A stretch of 64,000 nucleotides of DNA, from the NCBI RefSeq assembly GCF_036182465.1, contig NZ_CP108081.1:10726001-10790000 (forward strand). Reading direction: 5' to 3'. Numbering within the stretch: position 1 is the stretch's first letter; every line of letters begins with the position of its first letter. This DNA is from Streptomyces sp. NBC_00258. Its GTDB lineage: Bacteria; Actinomycetota; Actinomycetes; Streptomycetales; Streptomycetaceae. Positions 33,417 through 41,723 of this stretch are shown here, piece after piece. Below the pieces are notes generated by a model. The model was not told the DNA's origin and did no database searches. It saw only the letters and a list, made by a program, of their open reading frames with translations. Made by a program: the position numbers and the translations under genes.

Positions 33417-34739
33417 GTGAACCAGCCCACCCCCGAGCAGCCCGCCGACGTCGTGGCCCGGCTGCGCGCCACCTTCCGCTCCGGCCGCACCAAGCCCGTC
33501 GTATGGCGCACCACCCAGCTGCGGCGCCTGCGCGAGCTGCTCACCGTGCACGGCGAGGACCTGGCCGCGGCCCTCCACGCCGACCTGGGCAAGAGCTCCA
33601 CCGAGGCGTTCCGCACCGAGATCAACTTCGTGGTGCGGGAGATCGACCACACGCTGGAGCACCTCGACGAGTGGCTGTGCCCCGAGTCCGCCCCCGTCCC
33701 CGCCCACCTCGGCGAGGACGCCACCGCCTGGACGCGGTACGACCCGCTCGGTGTCGTCCTGGTCATCGCCCCCTGGAACTACCCGGCGCAACTCCTGCTC
33801 GCGCCGATGCTCGGTGCGCTCGCCGCCGGCAACGCGGTCGTCGTAAAGCCCAGTGAGCTGGCTCCGGCCACCTCGGCCTTCATCGCCCGGTTCCTGCCGG
33901 AGTACCTGGACCCCGCCGCGGTCGCCGTCGTCGAGGGTGGCATCCCCGAGACCACGGCCCTGCTGGCGGAGCGCTTCGACCACATCTTCTACACCGGCAA
34001 CGGCACCGTCGGCCGCATCGTCATGACCGCCGCCGCCCAGCACCTCACCCCGGTCACCCTCGAACTCGGCGGCAAGTCCCCGGCGTTCGTCGACCGGGAC
34101 GCAGACCTGTCCATCGTCGCCGACCGCCTGGCCCGCGGCAAGTTCCTCAACGCCGGGCAGACCTGCGTCGCGCCCGACTACGTACTCACCGACCCGGAGA
34201 CGGCCCGAGCCCTGGAACCGGCTCTGGCCAAGGCCGTCGAGGGCCTGTACGGAACCGACGCCGCCGCCTCCACCGAGTACGGCCGAATCGTCAACGAGCG
34301 GCACTTCGACCGCCTCAGTGGACTGCTCGACTCCGGCCGTGTCGTGGTCGGCGGTGACAGCGACCGCGCCACCAAGTACATCGCGCCGACCGTTCTGGCC
34401 GACGTCGACCCGAGCTCGCCGGTCATGGGCGAGGAGATCTTCGGCCCGGTCCTGCCGATCGTGACCGTGGCAGGGCTGGACGAGGCCGTCGAGTTCATCA
34501 ACGACCGTGACAAGCCCCTGGCTCTGTACGTCTTCACCGAGTCCGACGTCACCCGCGAGCGACTCGCCGCCGAAACGTCCTCCGGCGGACTCGGCTTCGG
34601 CCTGCCGCTCGCCCATCTCACCGTCTCCGACCTGCCGTTCGGCGGCGTCGGCGAGAGCGGCATGGGCAACTACCACGGCCGCTACTCCATCGAGACGTTC
34701 AGCCACCGCAAGGCGGTGCTGGAGAAGCCGCTGAGCTGA
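33417..34739 (+). CDS. aldehyde dehydrogenase family protein (ALDH3-like)
   Basis: 440 residues from GTG 33417 (GAGG 6 bases upstream). Short ALDH of the class 3 type: cofactor region VLVIAPWNYPAQLLLAPMLGALAAGNAVVVKPSELAP, catalytic Glu in VTLELGGKSPAFVD, catalytic Cys in FLNAGQTCVAPDYVL, and the C-terminal DLPFGGVGESGMGNYHGRYSIETFSHRKAVL. It oxidises aliphatic or aromatic aldehydes with NAD(P)+; the physiological substrate is unknown. Control by the upstream MarR protein is plausible. Confidence 0.93.
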   Translation: MNQPTPEQPADVVARLRATFRSGRTKPVVWRTTQLRRLRELLTVHGEDLAAALHADLGKSSTEAFRTEINFVVREIDHTLEHLDEWLCPESAPVPAHLGEDATAWTRYDPLGVVLVIAPWNYPAQLLLAPMLGALAAGNAVVVKPSELAPATSAFIARFLPEYLDPAAVAVVEGGIPETTALLAERFDHIFYTGNGTVGRIVMTAAAQHLTPVTLELGGKSPAFVDRDADLSIVADRLARGKFLNAGQTCVAPDYVLTDPETARALEPALAKAVEGLYGTDAAASTEYGRIVNERHFDRLSGLLDSGRVVVGGDSDRATKYIAPTVLADVDPSSPVMGEEIFGPVLPIVTVAGLDEAVEFINDRDKPLALYVFTESDVTRERLAAETSSGGLGFGLPLAHLTVSDLPFGGVGESGMGNYHGRYSIETFSHRKAVLEKPLS

Positions 34740-34764
34740 ACCGGAGCGGCCGCGGGGCGGGTTG

Positions 34765-34807
34765 ACTGGTCTACACCTTTGACTGGTCCAGACCAAGGGA
34801 GTTGAGT
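34765..34807 (+). promoter_or_regulatory. chitinase promoter with tandem DasR-like (dre) boxes
   Basis: Two boxes, ACTGGTCTACACCTTT (34765-34780) and ACTGGTCCAGACCAAG (34782-34797), stand exactly 17 bases apart. Each matches the DasR consensus ACTGGTCTAGACCACT at 13 of 16 positions. The second overlaps TTGACT (34779-34784), which with TTGAGT (34802-34807, 17-base spacer) forms the probable promoter. Direct repeats of this kind are the classical chitinase-promoter elements of Streptomyces. Confidence 0.85.
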
Positions 34808-34935
34808 GTGCCTCCACACCCCCCACCACGGCCGCCCCGTACGCCGTGGCCGGTCACACCGGCCTGCGCGCACAAGGTTCCGCTTCGCTCTGCCCGCGTA
34901 CGGGCGCGGCCGTGCTCCGCCAAGGAGTTGGTCCT

Positions 34936-35820
34936 GTGTCGAGGCGTCGTATCTCCGCGTTCGTTGCCGCGCTCATGCTCGCAAGCGCCGCGCCGGTGCT
35001 CCTGCCGGCGTCGAGCGCGTCCGCGGCGGCCTGTTCGAGCTACCCGAGCTGGGTGGCCGGCAAGTCCTACGTCACCGGCAACATCGTCCGCTACACCGAC
35101 GGCAAGGCCTACATAGCCGAGCACGACAACCCGGGCTACGACCCCACCATCAGCACCTGGTACTGGGAGCCGTACGCCTGTGACGGAGGCACCAACCCCT
35201 CCGGCTTCGTCGTGAGCGAGGCGCAGTTCAACCAGATGTTCCCGAGCCGGAACTCCTTCTACACGTACAGCGGGCTGAAGGCTGCGATGAGCGCCTATCC
35301 GGCGTTCGCGAACACCGGCAGTGACACGGTGAAGAAGCAGGAGGCCGCGGCTTTCCTCGCCAACGTCAGCCACGAGACCGGCGGTCTCGTCCACATCGTC
35401 GAGCAGAACACCGCGAACTACCCCCACTACTGCGACTGGGGCCAGCCGTACGGCTGCCCGGCCGGCCAGGCCGCGTACTACGGCCGCGGACCGATCCAGC
35501 TCAGCTGGAACTTCAACTACAAGGCCGCCGGTGACGCGCTGGGCATCGACCTCCTGGGCAACCCCTGGCTCGTGCAGAACGACGCCGCCGTGGCCTGGAA
35601 GACCGGCCTCTGGTACTGGAACACCCAGAACGGCCCCGGCACCATGACCGGCCACAACGCCATGGTCAACGGTGCGGGCTTCGGCCAGACCATCCGCAGC
35701 ATCAACGGCTCCCTTGAGTGCGACGGCAAGAACCCCGCCCAGGTGCAGAGCCGGGTGAACAACTACCAGCGGTTCACCCAGATCCTCGGCACGACGCCGG
35801 GCAACAACCTGTACTGCTGA
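34936..35820 (+). CDS. secreted GH19 chitinase with N-terminal chitin-binding domain
   Basis: 294 residues. GTG 34936 follows AAGGAG and starts a Sec signal peptide (MSRRRISAFVAALMLASAAP, cleavage near ASSASAAA). An N-terminal CBM5/12-type domain (about 30-80) is marked by YPSWVAGKSYVTGNIVRYTDGKAYIAEHDNPGYDP and the final TWYWEPYAC. The catalytic GH19 domain has SHETGG with catalytic Glu147, YYGRGPIQLSWNFNY and KTGLWYWNTQNGP. It hydrolyses chitin with inversion; loop-poor bacterial class IV type, like Streptomyces ChiF/ChiG. Expression should be repressed by DasR until N-acetylglucosamine-derived signals accumulate. Confidence 0.95.
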   Translation: MSRRRISAFVAALMLASAAPVLLPASSASAAACSSYPSWVAGKSYVTGNIVRYTDGKAYIAEHDNPGYDPTISTWYWEPYACDGGTNPSGFVVSEAQFNQMFPSRNSFYTYSGLKAAMSAYPAFANTGSDTVKKQEAAAFLANVSHETGGLVHIVEQNTANYPHYCDWGQPYGCPAGQAAYYGRGPIQLSWNFNYKAAGDALGIDLLGNPWLVQNDAAVAWKTGLWYWNTQNGPGTMTGHNAMVNGAGFGQTIRSINGSLECDGKNPAQVQSRVNNYQRFTQILGTTPGNNLYC

Positions 35821-35824
35821 GGTA

Positions 35825-35845
35825 CCGCCCGGGTACCCCGGGCGG
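35825..35845. terminator. hairpin terminator after the chitinase gene
   Basis: 35825-35832 (CCGCCCGG) pairs with 35838-35845 (CCGGGCGG) over a 5-base loop, beginning 5 bases after the stop codon. Confidence 0.7.
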
Positions 35846-35881
35846 CCGTGGGGCGGCGGCTCGATGTCGCCGCCCTGTCCG

Positions 35882-35924
35882 GCCGGTCCAGGCTATTGAC
35901 CGGTACATACCAAGCCGATTGAGT
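35882..35924 (+). promoter_or_regulatory. promoter of the PLC-like gene, a diverged twin of the chitinase promoter
   Basis: TTGACC (35896-35901), a 17-base spacer and TTGAGT (35919-35924) reproduce the chitinase promoter geometry. From the -35 hexamer through TTGAGTGT the two promoters agree at 24 of 31 positions. Two weaker DasR-like boxes begin at 35882 and 35899, again 17 bases apart, each about 10 of 16 to consensus. Confidence 0.65.
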
Positions 35925-35998
35925 GTCCCGCGCAGACCCCCCATTTCCCGGCTGCCGCTTCCGGCGCCGTCGCGCTGCTGAAAGGGACCCCGACCGAC

Positions 35999-37363
35999 AT
36001 GCGGATGCATCGCCCCCTGCTCGCCCTCACCGCCGCCGGAGCGGCACTCACCTCCGTCCTGACCGCCCCCGCCCACTCGGCGGCGGTCCCGACGGGAGGA
36101 GTGTTCTACGTGCAGAGCGCGGTCACCGGCCTGAACGCCGCCGACAGCGGGGGAGCGGTCGTCCAGCGCAACCCCAAGGGCAACGAGGACCGGCAGCAGT
36201 GGACGCTCCGGTCGAGCGGCGCGTCGTACGTGCTGGAGAGCACCGACACGGCGGGCAGCTGCCTCGGCCGCTCCGGCGGTCAGGCGAGAACCGTGGCCTG
36301 TACGAGCGGCGACGCCCCGTGGGAGATCACGGCGACGGGAACCGACCAGTACCGGCTCAAAGTCCCGGGCGCCGACCAGTACCTGACGGTCGCCGCGAAG
36401 CCGTCCGGCTCCAACTACCCCGCCCAACTGGCCCTGGGCGCCGCGGGGAACCAGGCCTCCTGGTACCTCACTCCCACGACGTCCCCGACTTCCCCGATGC
36501 CGTCCCCGGACCAACGCACCCTGGACCAGGTCACGTTCCTCACGTCCCACAACGCCTACGCGAACGGCGTCGACGGCGGATTCGCGCCACCCTTCATCAA
36601 CCTCGTCCCGAACCAGAGCCGGGGAATCAACCAACAACTCACCGACGGCGTACGCGGGTTCATGCTGGACATCCACCAGACCTCAGACGGCGCGATCCTC
36701 TGCCACAACAGCTGCACCCTCGTCAGTCGGCCCGTCGCGCTGTGGGTGGACATCCAGCGCATGGTCGACTACCTGAAGGCGAACCCGAACGAGTTCGTCA
36801 CCGTCTTCCTGGAGGACTACGTCGACCCGGGCGTCCTGCGCAGCGAACTGGCCCGCGTGAACGGCCTGTCCGACGTGTTGTACCGCCCCGACCAGACCGG
36901 TGTCCGCACCAACGGCTGGCCGAAGATGTCGGAACTCATCGCGGCCAACGACCGCCTCCTCATCTTCACCGACCACAGCCGCTCCGCCGACCAGTCCGCC
37001 GGCCTCACCCGCGACAGCTTCGGAGTGATGTACCAGCGTGAGTGGACCGTGGAGAACTACTGGTCGATGGGCTCGGGTCTCGGCAGCTCCAACTGGTCCT
37101 GCTACAGCCGCTGGTACGACGCCAACACGAACGTTCCCCTCACCGCCACGGCGCCGCCGTTCCGGCCGCTCTTCGTCATGAACCACTTCCGTGACGCCGC
37201 GATCGCCTCCACGGCCACCACCGACAACACCAAACTCACCGACAGGGCCCAGCGCTTCTGCCAGCCCGCCGCCCGCAAGAAGCCCAACTTCCTCGCCGTG
37301 GACCGGTACGACCTCGGGAACCCGGCGGCCGCGGTGTCGACGCTGAACGGCTACACGTACTGA
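35999..37363 (+). CDS. secreted phosphatidylinositol-specific phospholipase C-like protein with N-terminal ricin-type domain
   Basis: 454 residues. ATG 35999 follows AAAGGGA and a signal peptide (RPLLALTAAGAALTSVLTAP, cleavage near AHSAA). Residues about 35-160 look like a beta-trefoil carbohydrate-binding domain (FYVQSAVTGLNAAD, NEDRQQWTLRSSG, YRLKVPGADQYLTVAA). After a TSPTSPMPSP linker, the PLC-X-like TIM barrel starts: VTFLTSHNAYANG with the first catalytic His, GVRGFMLDIHQTSDGAILCHNSC with the second, and VTVFLEDY. It cleaves phosphatidylinositol or related lipids without calcium. The promoter shares its plan with the chitinase gene. Confidence 0.85.
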   Translation: MRMHRPLLALTAAGAALTSVLTAPAHSAAVPTGGVFYVQSAVTGLNAADSGGAVVQRNPKGNEDRQQWTLRSSGASYVLESTDTAGSCLGRSGGQARTVACTSGDAPWEITATGTDQYRLKVPGADQYLTVAAKPSGSNYPAQLALGAAGNQASWYLTPTTSPTSPMPSPDQRTLDQVTFLTSHNAYANGVDGGFAPPFINLVPNQSRGINQQLTDGVRGFMLDIHQTSDGAILCHNSCTLVSRPVALWVDIQRMVDYLKANPNEFVTVFLEDYVDPGVLRSELARVNGLSDVLYRPDQTGVRTNGWPKMSELIAANDRLLIFTDHSRSADQSAGLTRDSFGVMYQREWTVENYWSMGSGLGSSNWSCYSRWYDANTNVPLTATAPPFRPLFVMNHFRDAAIASTATTDNTKLTDRAQRFCQPAARKKPNFLAVDRYDLGNPAAAVSTLNGYTY

Positions 37364-38364
37364 CGCTTCTCGCCGAGTGGGCCCGTCGCCGCGTTCGCGT
37401 AGCGGCGGGCCAGGTGCGCGAAGGCGTCCTTCAGCTCAGCCGGGCCGACGACCTCGATGTCGGCGTCGAACCTGCCGATGTCCGCGGCCAGACCGGGCCA
37501 CGACCACGAGCCCAGGACCAGTCGGCAGCGGTCGGGGCCGAGCTCCTCGACGACTCCGTCCCGGGAGTAGCGGGACACCTCGGCGGCGGGGAGACGGAGG
37601 ATCACCTCGCCGCGGCAGGGCCAGTCGACCGAGCCGTCGGAGCCGCGGAACCGGCCGGCCACGAAGGCGGCCACATCCCCGCCGGGCAGCTCGCGCGGTG
37701 TGAACCGGGGCCCTGTCGGGACGCGCGGGGTGATCCGGTCGGCGCGGAAGGTGCGCCAGTCCTCGCGGTCGAGGTCCCAGGCGACGAGGTACCAGCGCCC
37801 GCCCCAGGTGACGAGGTGGTGGGGCTGCACCCGGCGCGGTGCGGTCATGGCGGGATCGTCGTCGCCGGCTCCCGGTGGGGAGGCGTAGTCGAAGCGCAGC
37901 ACCTCGCGCGCGTGGACGGCGGCGCCGAGTGCCATGAGTACGCCACTGCTGACCTGCGACTCCGGGCCGGTCGCGGACCGTCCGACGGCGGTGACCTGGA
38001 GCATGTCGATCCGGTGGCGCAGCCGTGCGGGCATGACCTGCCGGACGGTGGTCAGCGCACGCGCCGCGGCCTCCTCGATGCCGGCGCCGGTGGTCGTGGC
38101 GATCCGGAGTGCGACGGCGAGCGCGACGGCCTGCTCGTCGTCGAACAGCAGCGGCGGCAGGTCGGATCCGGCGTCGAGACGGTACCCACCCTCGGGCCCC
38201 TTGAAGGCCACGATGGGATAGCCCAGCTCGCGCAGACGGTCGACATCGCGCCGCACGGTACGCGGACTGATGTCCAGCCGCTCCGCCAGCAGCGCCCCCG
38301 GCCAGTCCCGGCGCGCCTGGAGCAGCGAGAGCAGTGACAGCAGTCGGGCTGATGTCTTCGGCAT
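37351..38364 (-). CDS. HTH-11/WYL-domain transcriptional regulator
   Basis: 337 residues from ATG 38364 (ATG 38373 would add three). N-terminal helix-turn-helix: RLLSLLSLLQARRDWPGALLAERLDISPRTVRRDVDRLRELGYPI followed by FKGPEGGYRL. The WYL domain is at about 145-235 (RRVQPHHLVTWGGRWYLVAWDLDREDWRTFRADRI), then a WCX region. WYL proteins sense ligands, sometimes nucleotides or ssDNA. Divergent from a DinB-like gene with a strong inverted repeat between; its 3' end overlaps the convergent PLC gene by 13 bases. Confidence 0.92.
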   Translation of the reverse strand: MPKTSARLLSLLSLLQARRDWPGALLAERLDISPRTVRRDVDRLRELGYPIVAFKGPEGGYRLDAGSDLPPLLFDDEQAVALAVALRIATTTGAGIEEAAARALTTVRQVMPARLRHRIDMLQVTAVGRSATGPESQVSSGVLMALGAAVHAREVLRFDYASPPGAGDDDPAMTAPRRVQPHHLVTWGGRWYLVAWDLDREDWRTFRADRITPRVPTGPRFTPRELPGGDVAAFVAGRFRGSDGSVDWPCRGEVILRLPAAEVSRYSRDGVVEELGPDRCRLVLGSWSWPGLAADIGRFDADIEVVGPAELKDAFAHLARRYANAATGPLGEKRQYV

Positions 38365-38419
38365 GACACCCATACTGCCCCGAGAAGAGGACACTCCCTG
38401 TCCGCTTCTGCTGCGACCG

Positions 38420-38447
38420 TCGTTCTCGTACCGAAAGACGAGAACGA
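38420..38447. promoter_or_regulatory. 10-bp-arm inverted repeat between WYL regulator and DinB gene
   Basis: TCGTTCTCGT (38420-38429) is exactly complementary to ACGAGAACGA (38438-38447) with an 8-base centre. It lies 55 bases upstream of the WYL start and 19 bases upstream of the DinB start, an ideal site for a shared operator. Confidence 0.65.
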
Positions 38448-38466
38448 GGCAGAAGGACCGATCACT

Positions 38467-39045
38467 GTGACCGCCATGACCACGCCCCCTTCCACCCCCG
38501 ACGCCGAGCGGGCCGACCTGATCGCCGCGCTCGCGACCGCGCGGGAAGCCCTGACCAACACCGTGCGCGGGCTCAGCGACGAGCAGGCCGGTGAGCGCCC
38601 GACCGTCAGCGCGCTGTGCCTGGGCGGGCTGATCAAGCACGTCGCTTCCATCGAGGAGGGATGGATGCGCTTCGTGGTCGACGGCCCGTCGGCGATGAGC
38701 TACGACCTGCCCGACGGCGTCACCTGGGCCGACTTCGCGGCCGGCACCGCACGCGAGTTCCCACAGTGGATGATCGACCACCAGAACGACTTCCTGATGC
38801 TGCCCGGCGAGACGCTGGCCGGAATCGTAGAGCGCTACGAGCAGGTCGCCGCCCACAGCGAGAAGATCATCGCCTCCGTGCCCGACCTCTCGGCGGCACA
38901 TCCGCTGCCGGAGGCGCCCTGGCACGAGCCGGGAGCCGTGCGCAGTGTGCGCCGGGTGCTGGCGCACGTCATCGCCGAGACCGCCCAGCACGCCGGGCAC
39001 GCGGACATCCTGCGCGAGACGCTCGACGGGAAGAAGTCGACCTGA
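38467..39045 (+). CDS. DinB-family protein (DUF664-like, putative metal/mycothiol-dependent)
   Basis: 192 residues from GTG 38467 (ATG 38476 is an alternative). The four-helix DinB fold has the metal-ligand histidine pattern: LIKHVASIEEGWM and, at the C-terminus, VLAHVIAETAQHAGHADILRETLDG. In actinobacteria this family includes mycothiol-dependent transferases such as maleylpyruvate isomerase. The pairing with a divergent WYL regulator is common; the substrate is unknown. Confidence 0.88.
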   Translation: MTAMTTPPSTPDAERADLIAALATAREALTNTVRGLSDEQAGERPTVSALCLGGLIKHVASIEEGWMRFVVDGPSAMSYDLPDGVTWADFAAGTAREFPQWMIDHQNDFLMLPGETLAGIVERYEQVAAHSEKIIASVPDLSAAHPLPEAPWHEPGAVRSVRRVLAHVIAETAQHAGHADILRETLDGKKST

Positions 39046-39165
39046 CACCGATGGATCCCGACCGGGTCGGGCCCCGCCCCGACCCGGTCCCGACCTCGGA
39101 ATCCTGCACACACTCGAAGGGAAAATGCTCACCATGAGGTTCGGACAGACCGCGGGGGCGACCGG

Positions 39166-40263
39166 ATGACCGTTCTCGACACCCGGGCACTCAACCGGGC
39201 AACGCTGGCACGGCAGTTGCTGCTCGACCGCGCCGACATGCCGGTGCTCGACGCCGTCGCGCACCTCGGCGGTCTGCAAGCGCAGGAACCGCAGGAACCG
39301 TTCGTCGGGCTCTGGTCACGGCTGCGCGCGTTCGACCCGGCGGTGCTCTCGGACCTCCTGACCGCGCGGAGTGTGGTGCGCACCCACCTCATGCGCCGCA
39401 CCGTCCACCTCGTCACCGCCGACGACGTCCTGGCCTGGCGGGCCCGCCACGACGCCATGCTGCGCCAACGGGTACTCGGGGTCTACCGGAGCGAACTCGC
39501 CGGAGTGGATCTCGACGAACTCGCGGCGGCGGGCCGGGCCGTCATGGCCGACGGCGAGCCCCGCTCGATGAGCGAACTGGCGCGGGCACTCGCCGACCGC
39601 TGGCCGAAGCCGGGGCCGCGGCCACTGGGCGAACTACTGGTCGCCGCCCTCATCCCGATGGTGCAACTGCCACCGCGCGGACTGTGGCGCACACGGGCGG
39701 GAGTGCGCAATCTCCCACTCGCCTCCTGGCTCGGTCGTGAGATCGACCCGTCGGCCCCGGACGGCTCCGATCCCGTGGGCCAGGCGCTGGTGCGGCGGTA
39801 TCTGGCCGCGTTCGGCCCCGCCGCCTCTGCCGACCTGCGCGCCTGGAGCGGCCTCGCCGGCCTGCCGGCGGCGATCACCGCCGTACGGGAGGAACTGGTG
39901 ACCTTCCGCGACGAGCGAGGCCGGGAACTGCTGGACCTTCCCGACGCACCGCGACCCGACCCCGACACACCCGCCCCGGCGCGGTTCCTGCCGGCGTTCG
40001 ACAACGCGATCCTCGGTTACCACGACCGCGGCCGGATCATCGACGACGCCCATCGCGGGCTGTCGGTCGCCGGCGCTCGCGTGGTCCTGGTCGACGGCCG
40101 GGTCGCCGCGACCTGGACCGTGGAGGCGGACACCGTGCTGGTCACCCCGCTGCGCCGCCTCTCCCGGGCCGACCGCACCGACGTGGCCGAGCAGGGGCGG
40201 GAGTTGGCCGCGTTCCTCTCCGACAACGAGAGCCACCGTGTACGGATCGTCGCGTCCGCCTGA
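39166..40263 (+). CDS. winged-helix HTH_42 protein, AlkZ/YcaQ-like DNA glycosylase
   Basis: 365 residues from ATG 39166. The family (PF06224) folds as tandem winged helices and includes AlkZ, which unhooks azinomycin crosslinks, and E. coli YcaQ/AlkX. The catalytic Q-x-Q motif is visible near residue 39 in HLGGLQAQEPQEPFVGLWSR. Other family blocks: VRTHLMRRTVHLVTADD, RAGVRNLPLASWLGREIDP, VRRYLAAFGPAASADLRAWSGL and LLPAFDNAILGYHDRGRII-type (here FLPAFDNAILGYHDR). It could repair bulky alkyl adducts or crosslinks. Two other alkylation-repair genes lie at 4 kb but are not linked. Confidence 0.85.
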   Translation: MTVLDTRALNRATLARQLLLDRADMPVLDAVAHLGGLQAQEPQEPFVGLWSRLRAFDPAVLSDLLTARSVVRTHLMRRTVHLVTADDVLAWRARHDAMLRQRVLGVYRSELAGVDLDELAAAGRAVMADGEPRSMSELARALADRWPKPGPRPLGELLVAALIPMVQLPPRGLWRTRAGVRNLPLASWLGREIDPSAPDGSDPVGQALVRRYLAAFGPAASADLRAWSGLAGLPAAITAVREELVTFRDERGRELLDLPDAPRPDPDTPAPARFLPAFDNAILGYHDRGRIIDDAHRGLSVAGARVVLVDGRVAATWTVEADTVLVTPLRRLSRADRTDVAEQGRELAAFLSDNESHRVRIVASA

Positions 40264-40281
40264 GCAGCGATCCACCCGTGA

Positions 40282-40312
40282 GTGACGCGGGTCCGTCCGC
40301 GACCCGCGTCAC
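40282..40312. terminator. bidirectional hairpin terminator
   Basis: 40282-40292 pairs perfectly with 40302-40312 (11 bp, 9-base loop) between the convergent glycosylase (stop 40263) and dienelactone hydrolase (stop 40337) genes. Confidence 0.8.
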
Positions 40313-40336
40313 GGCACCGTCGTACCGCCGCTCCGG

Positions 40337-41047
40337 TCAGCCCAGTTGCGCGTGCAGGAAGTCCACCGTGCTCCGCCAGGCCAGGGCCGACGACTCGGGC
40401 TCGTGGACCTCGGGGCGGCCGTCGTTGAAGAAGGCGTGGTCGGCGGGGTAGACGCGGAAGTCCGGAGTGATGCCCGACTGCTCGCGGATCGTGTCGCGGA
40501 GCGGGGCGAGGGAGTCGACGGGAATGGCCGAGTCGCGTTCGCCGTAGTGGCCGAGGATCTGCGCCTTGAGGCCGGAGAAGTCGGGGGTCTCGCCCTGGAT
40601 GACACCGTAGAAAGGGACGGCGGCGTGGACACGCGGGTCGGTGGCGGCCTGGTAGAGGACGAAACCACCGCCCATGCAGAAGCCGACCGAGCCGACGGTC
40701 TCGGAGGTGACCTCGGGCATCGCCAGCAGATGGTCGACGGCGCCGGAGAGCAGCTCGACGCCGCGCGCCACGGGCAGGTCCTGCATCATGCGGAACGCCT
40801 CGGCGCTGTCATGGGCGACATTGCCGCCGTACAGGTCGGGAGCCAGCGCCACGAAACCCTCCTTCGCCAGGCGCTCGGTGACGTCCGCGATGTGGTCGGT
40901 GAGGCCCCACCACTCCTGGATCACGATGACGCCGGGCCCCTGTCCGGAGGGCGGCAGAGCCAGATAACCGTGCGCGGTGGTGCCGCCGCTCGGGAAGGTG
41001 ACGTTCTGGTGGGCGGGGGCCCCGGTCGACCTGGGCGTCTCGGACAT
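40337..41047 (-). CDS. dienelactone hydrolase family protein
   Basis: 236 residues from ATG 41047. Alpha/beta hydrolase of the DLH type with Cys nucleophile: VIVIQEWWGLTDHIADVTERLAKEGFVALAPDLYGG holds the Glu that activates the cysteine, GSVGFCMGGGFVLYQAA the nucleophile elbow, GHYGERDSAIP the Asp, and VYPADHAFFND the His. The family hydrolyses dienelactone in catechol catabolism, but many members act on other esters, and no catabolic cluster is here. Confidence 0.92.
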   Translation of the reverse strand: MSETPRSTGAPAHQNVTFPSGGTTAHGYLALPPSGQGPGVIVIQEWWGLTDHIADVTERLAKEGFVALAPDLYGGNVAHDSAEAFRMMQDLPVARGVELLSGAVDHLLAMPEVTSETVGSVGFCMGGGFVLYQAATDPRVHAAVPFYGVIQGETPDFSGLKAQILGHYGERDSAIPVDSLAPLRDTIREQSGITPDFRVYPADHAFFNDGRPEVHEPESSALAWRSTVDFLHAQLG

Positions 41048-41248
41048 GGTGTGTCACTCCTGTCGCTTGATCTTGACTCCAGCATGCAGGAGGCGGGTAC
41101 GGCGGTGGCACGCGGCCCCCTGCCCGGGCGGGCATCGCAGGTCACCGTCCGAAGCCGGCCCGCACGACCACTCCCGCCGATGCCGTATCCTCGCGTGTTA
41201 CGTATAACCCTCCTCGTGTCCTGTCCCTTCGCTCCCCGAGAGGCTCCG

Positions 41249-41680
41249 ATGAAACGCGTCGCCCTGGTCACCCTCGTCGTCGACGACTACGACGAGGCGA
41301 TCCGCTTCTACACCGAGGTCCTCGGATTCCGGCTCGCCGAGGACACCCCGCGACCCGACGGATCCCGCTGGGTCGTCGTGGAGCCGGACACCGGCGCACA
41401 CGGCACCGGGCTCCTGCTCGCCCGGGCCAAGGACGAGGCACAGCGCGCCCGGGTCGGCGACCAGACAGGCGGCCGCGTCGGCTTCTTCCTGCACACCGAC
41501 GACTTCGCCCGCGACCACGCACGGATGACCGCGGCGGGCGTGACCTTCCTGGAGGAGCCGCGACACGAGACGTACGGCTCGGTCGTCGTCTTCCAGGACC
41601 TGTACGGAAACCGGTGGGACCTGCTGCAGCCCGCCGCATCCGACCCGCGACCCGCCGCACCCGACGAAACCGCCCAGTGA
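41249..41680 (+). CDS. VOC-family (glyoxalase/bleomycin-resistance fold) protein
   Basis: 143 residues from ATG 41249 (GAGAGG 6 bases upstream). One glyoxalase fold made of two beta-alpha-beta3 modules: VALVTLVVDDYDEAIRFYTEVLGFRL and VGFFLHTDDFARDHARMTAAGVTFLEEPRHETYGSVVVFQDLYGNRWDLLQP. The final DLYGNRWDLL is the usual VOC ending with a metal-ligand Glu replaced by Asp or located elsewhere. The substrate is unknown. Adenosine deaminase follows after 43 bases on the same strand and may be cotranscribed. Confidence 0.9.
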   Translation: MKRVALVTLVVDDYDEAIRFYTEVLGFRLAEDTPRPDGSRWVVVEPDTGAHGTGLLLARAKDEAQRARVGDQTGGRVGFFLHTDDFARDHARMTAAGVTFLEEPRHETYGSVVVFQDLYGNRWDLLQPAASDPRPAAPDETAQ

Positions 41681-41723
41681 CCATCACTCCCCACCCATCG
41701 ACAACCTGCCGAGGAAACACCGC

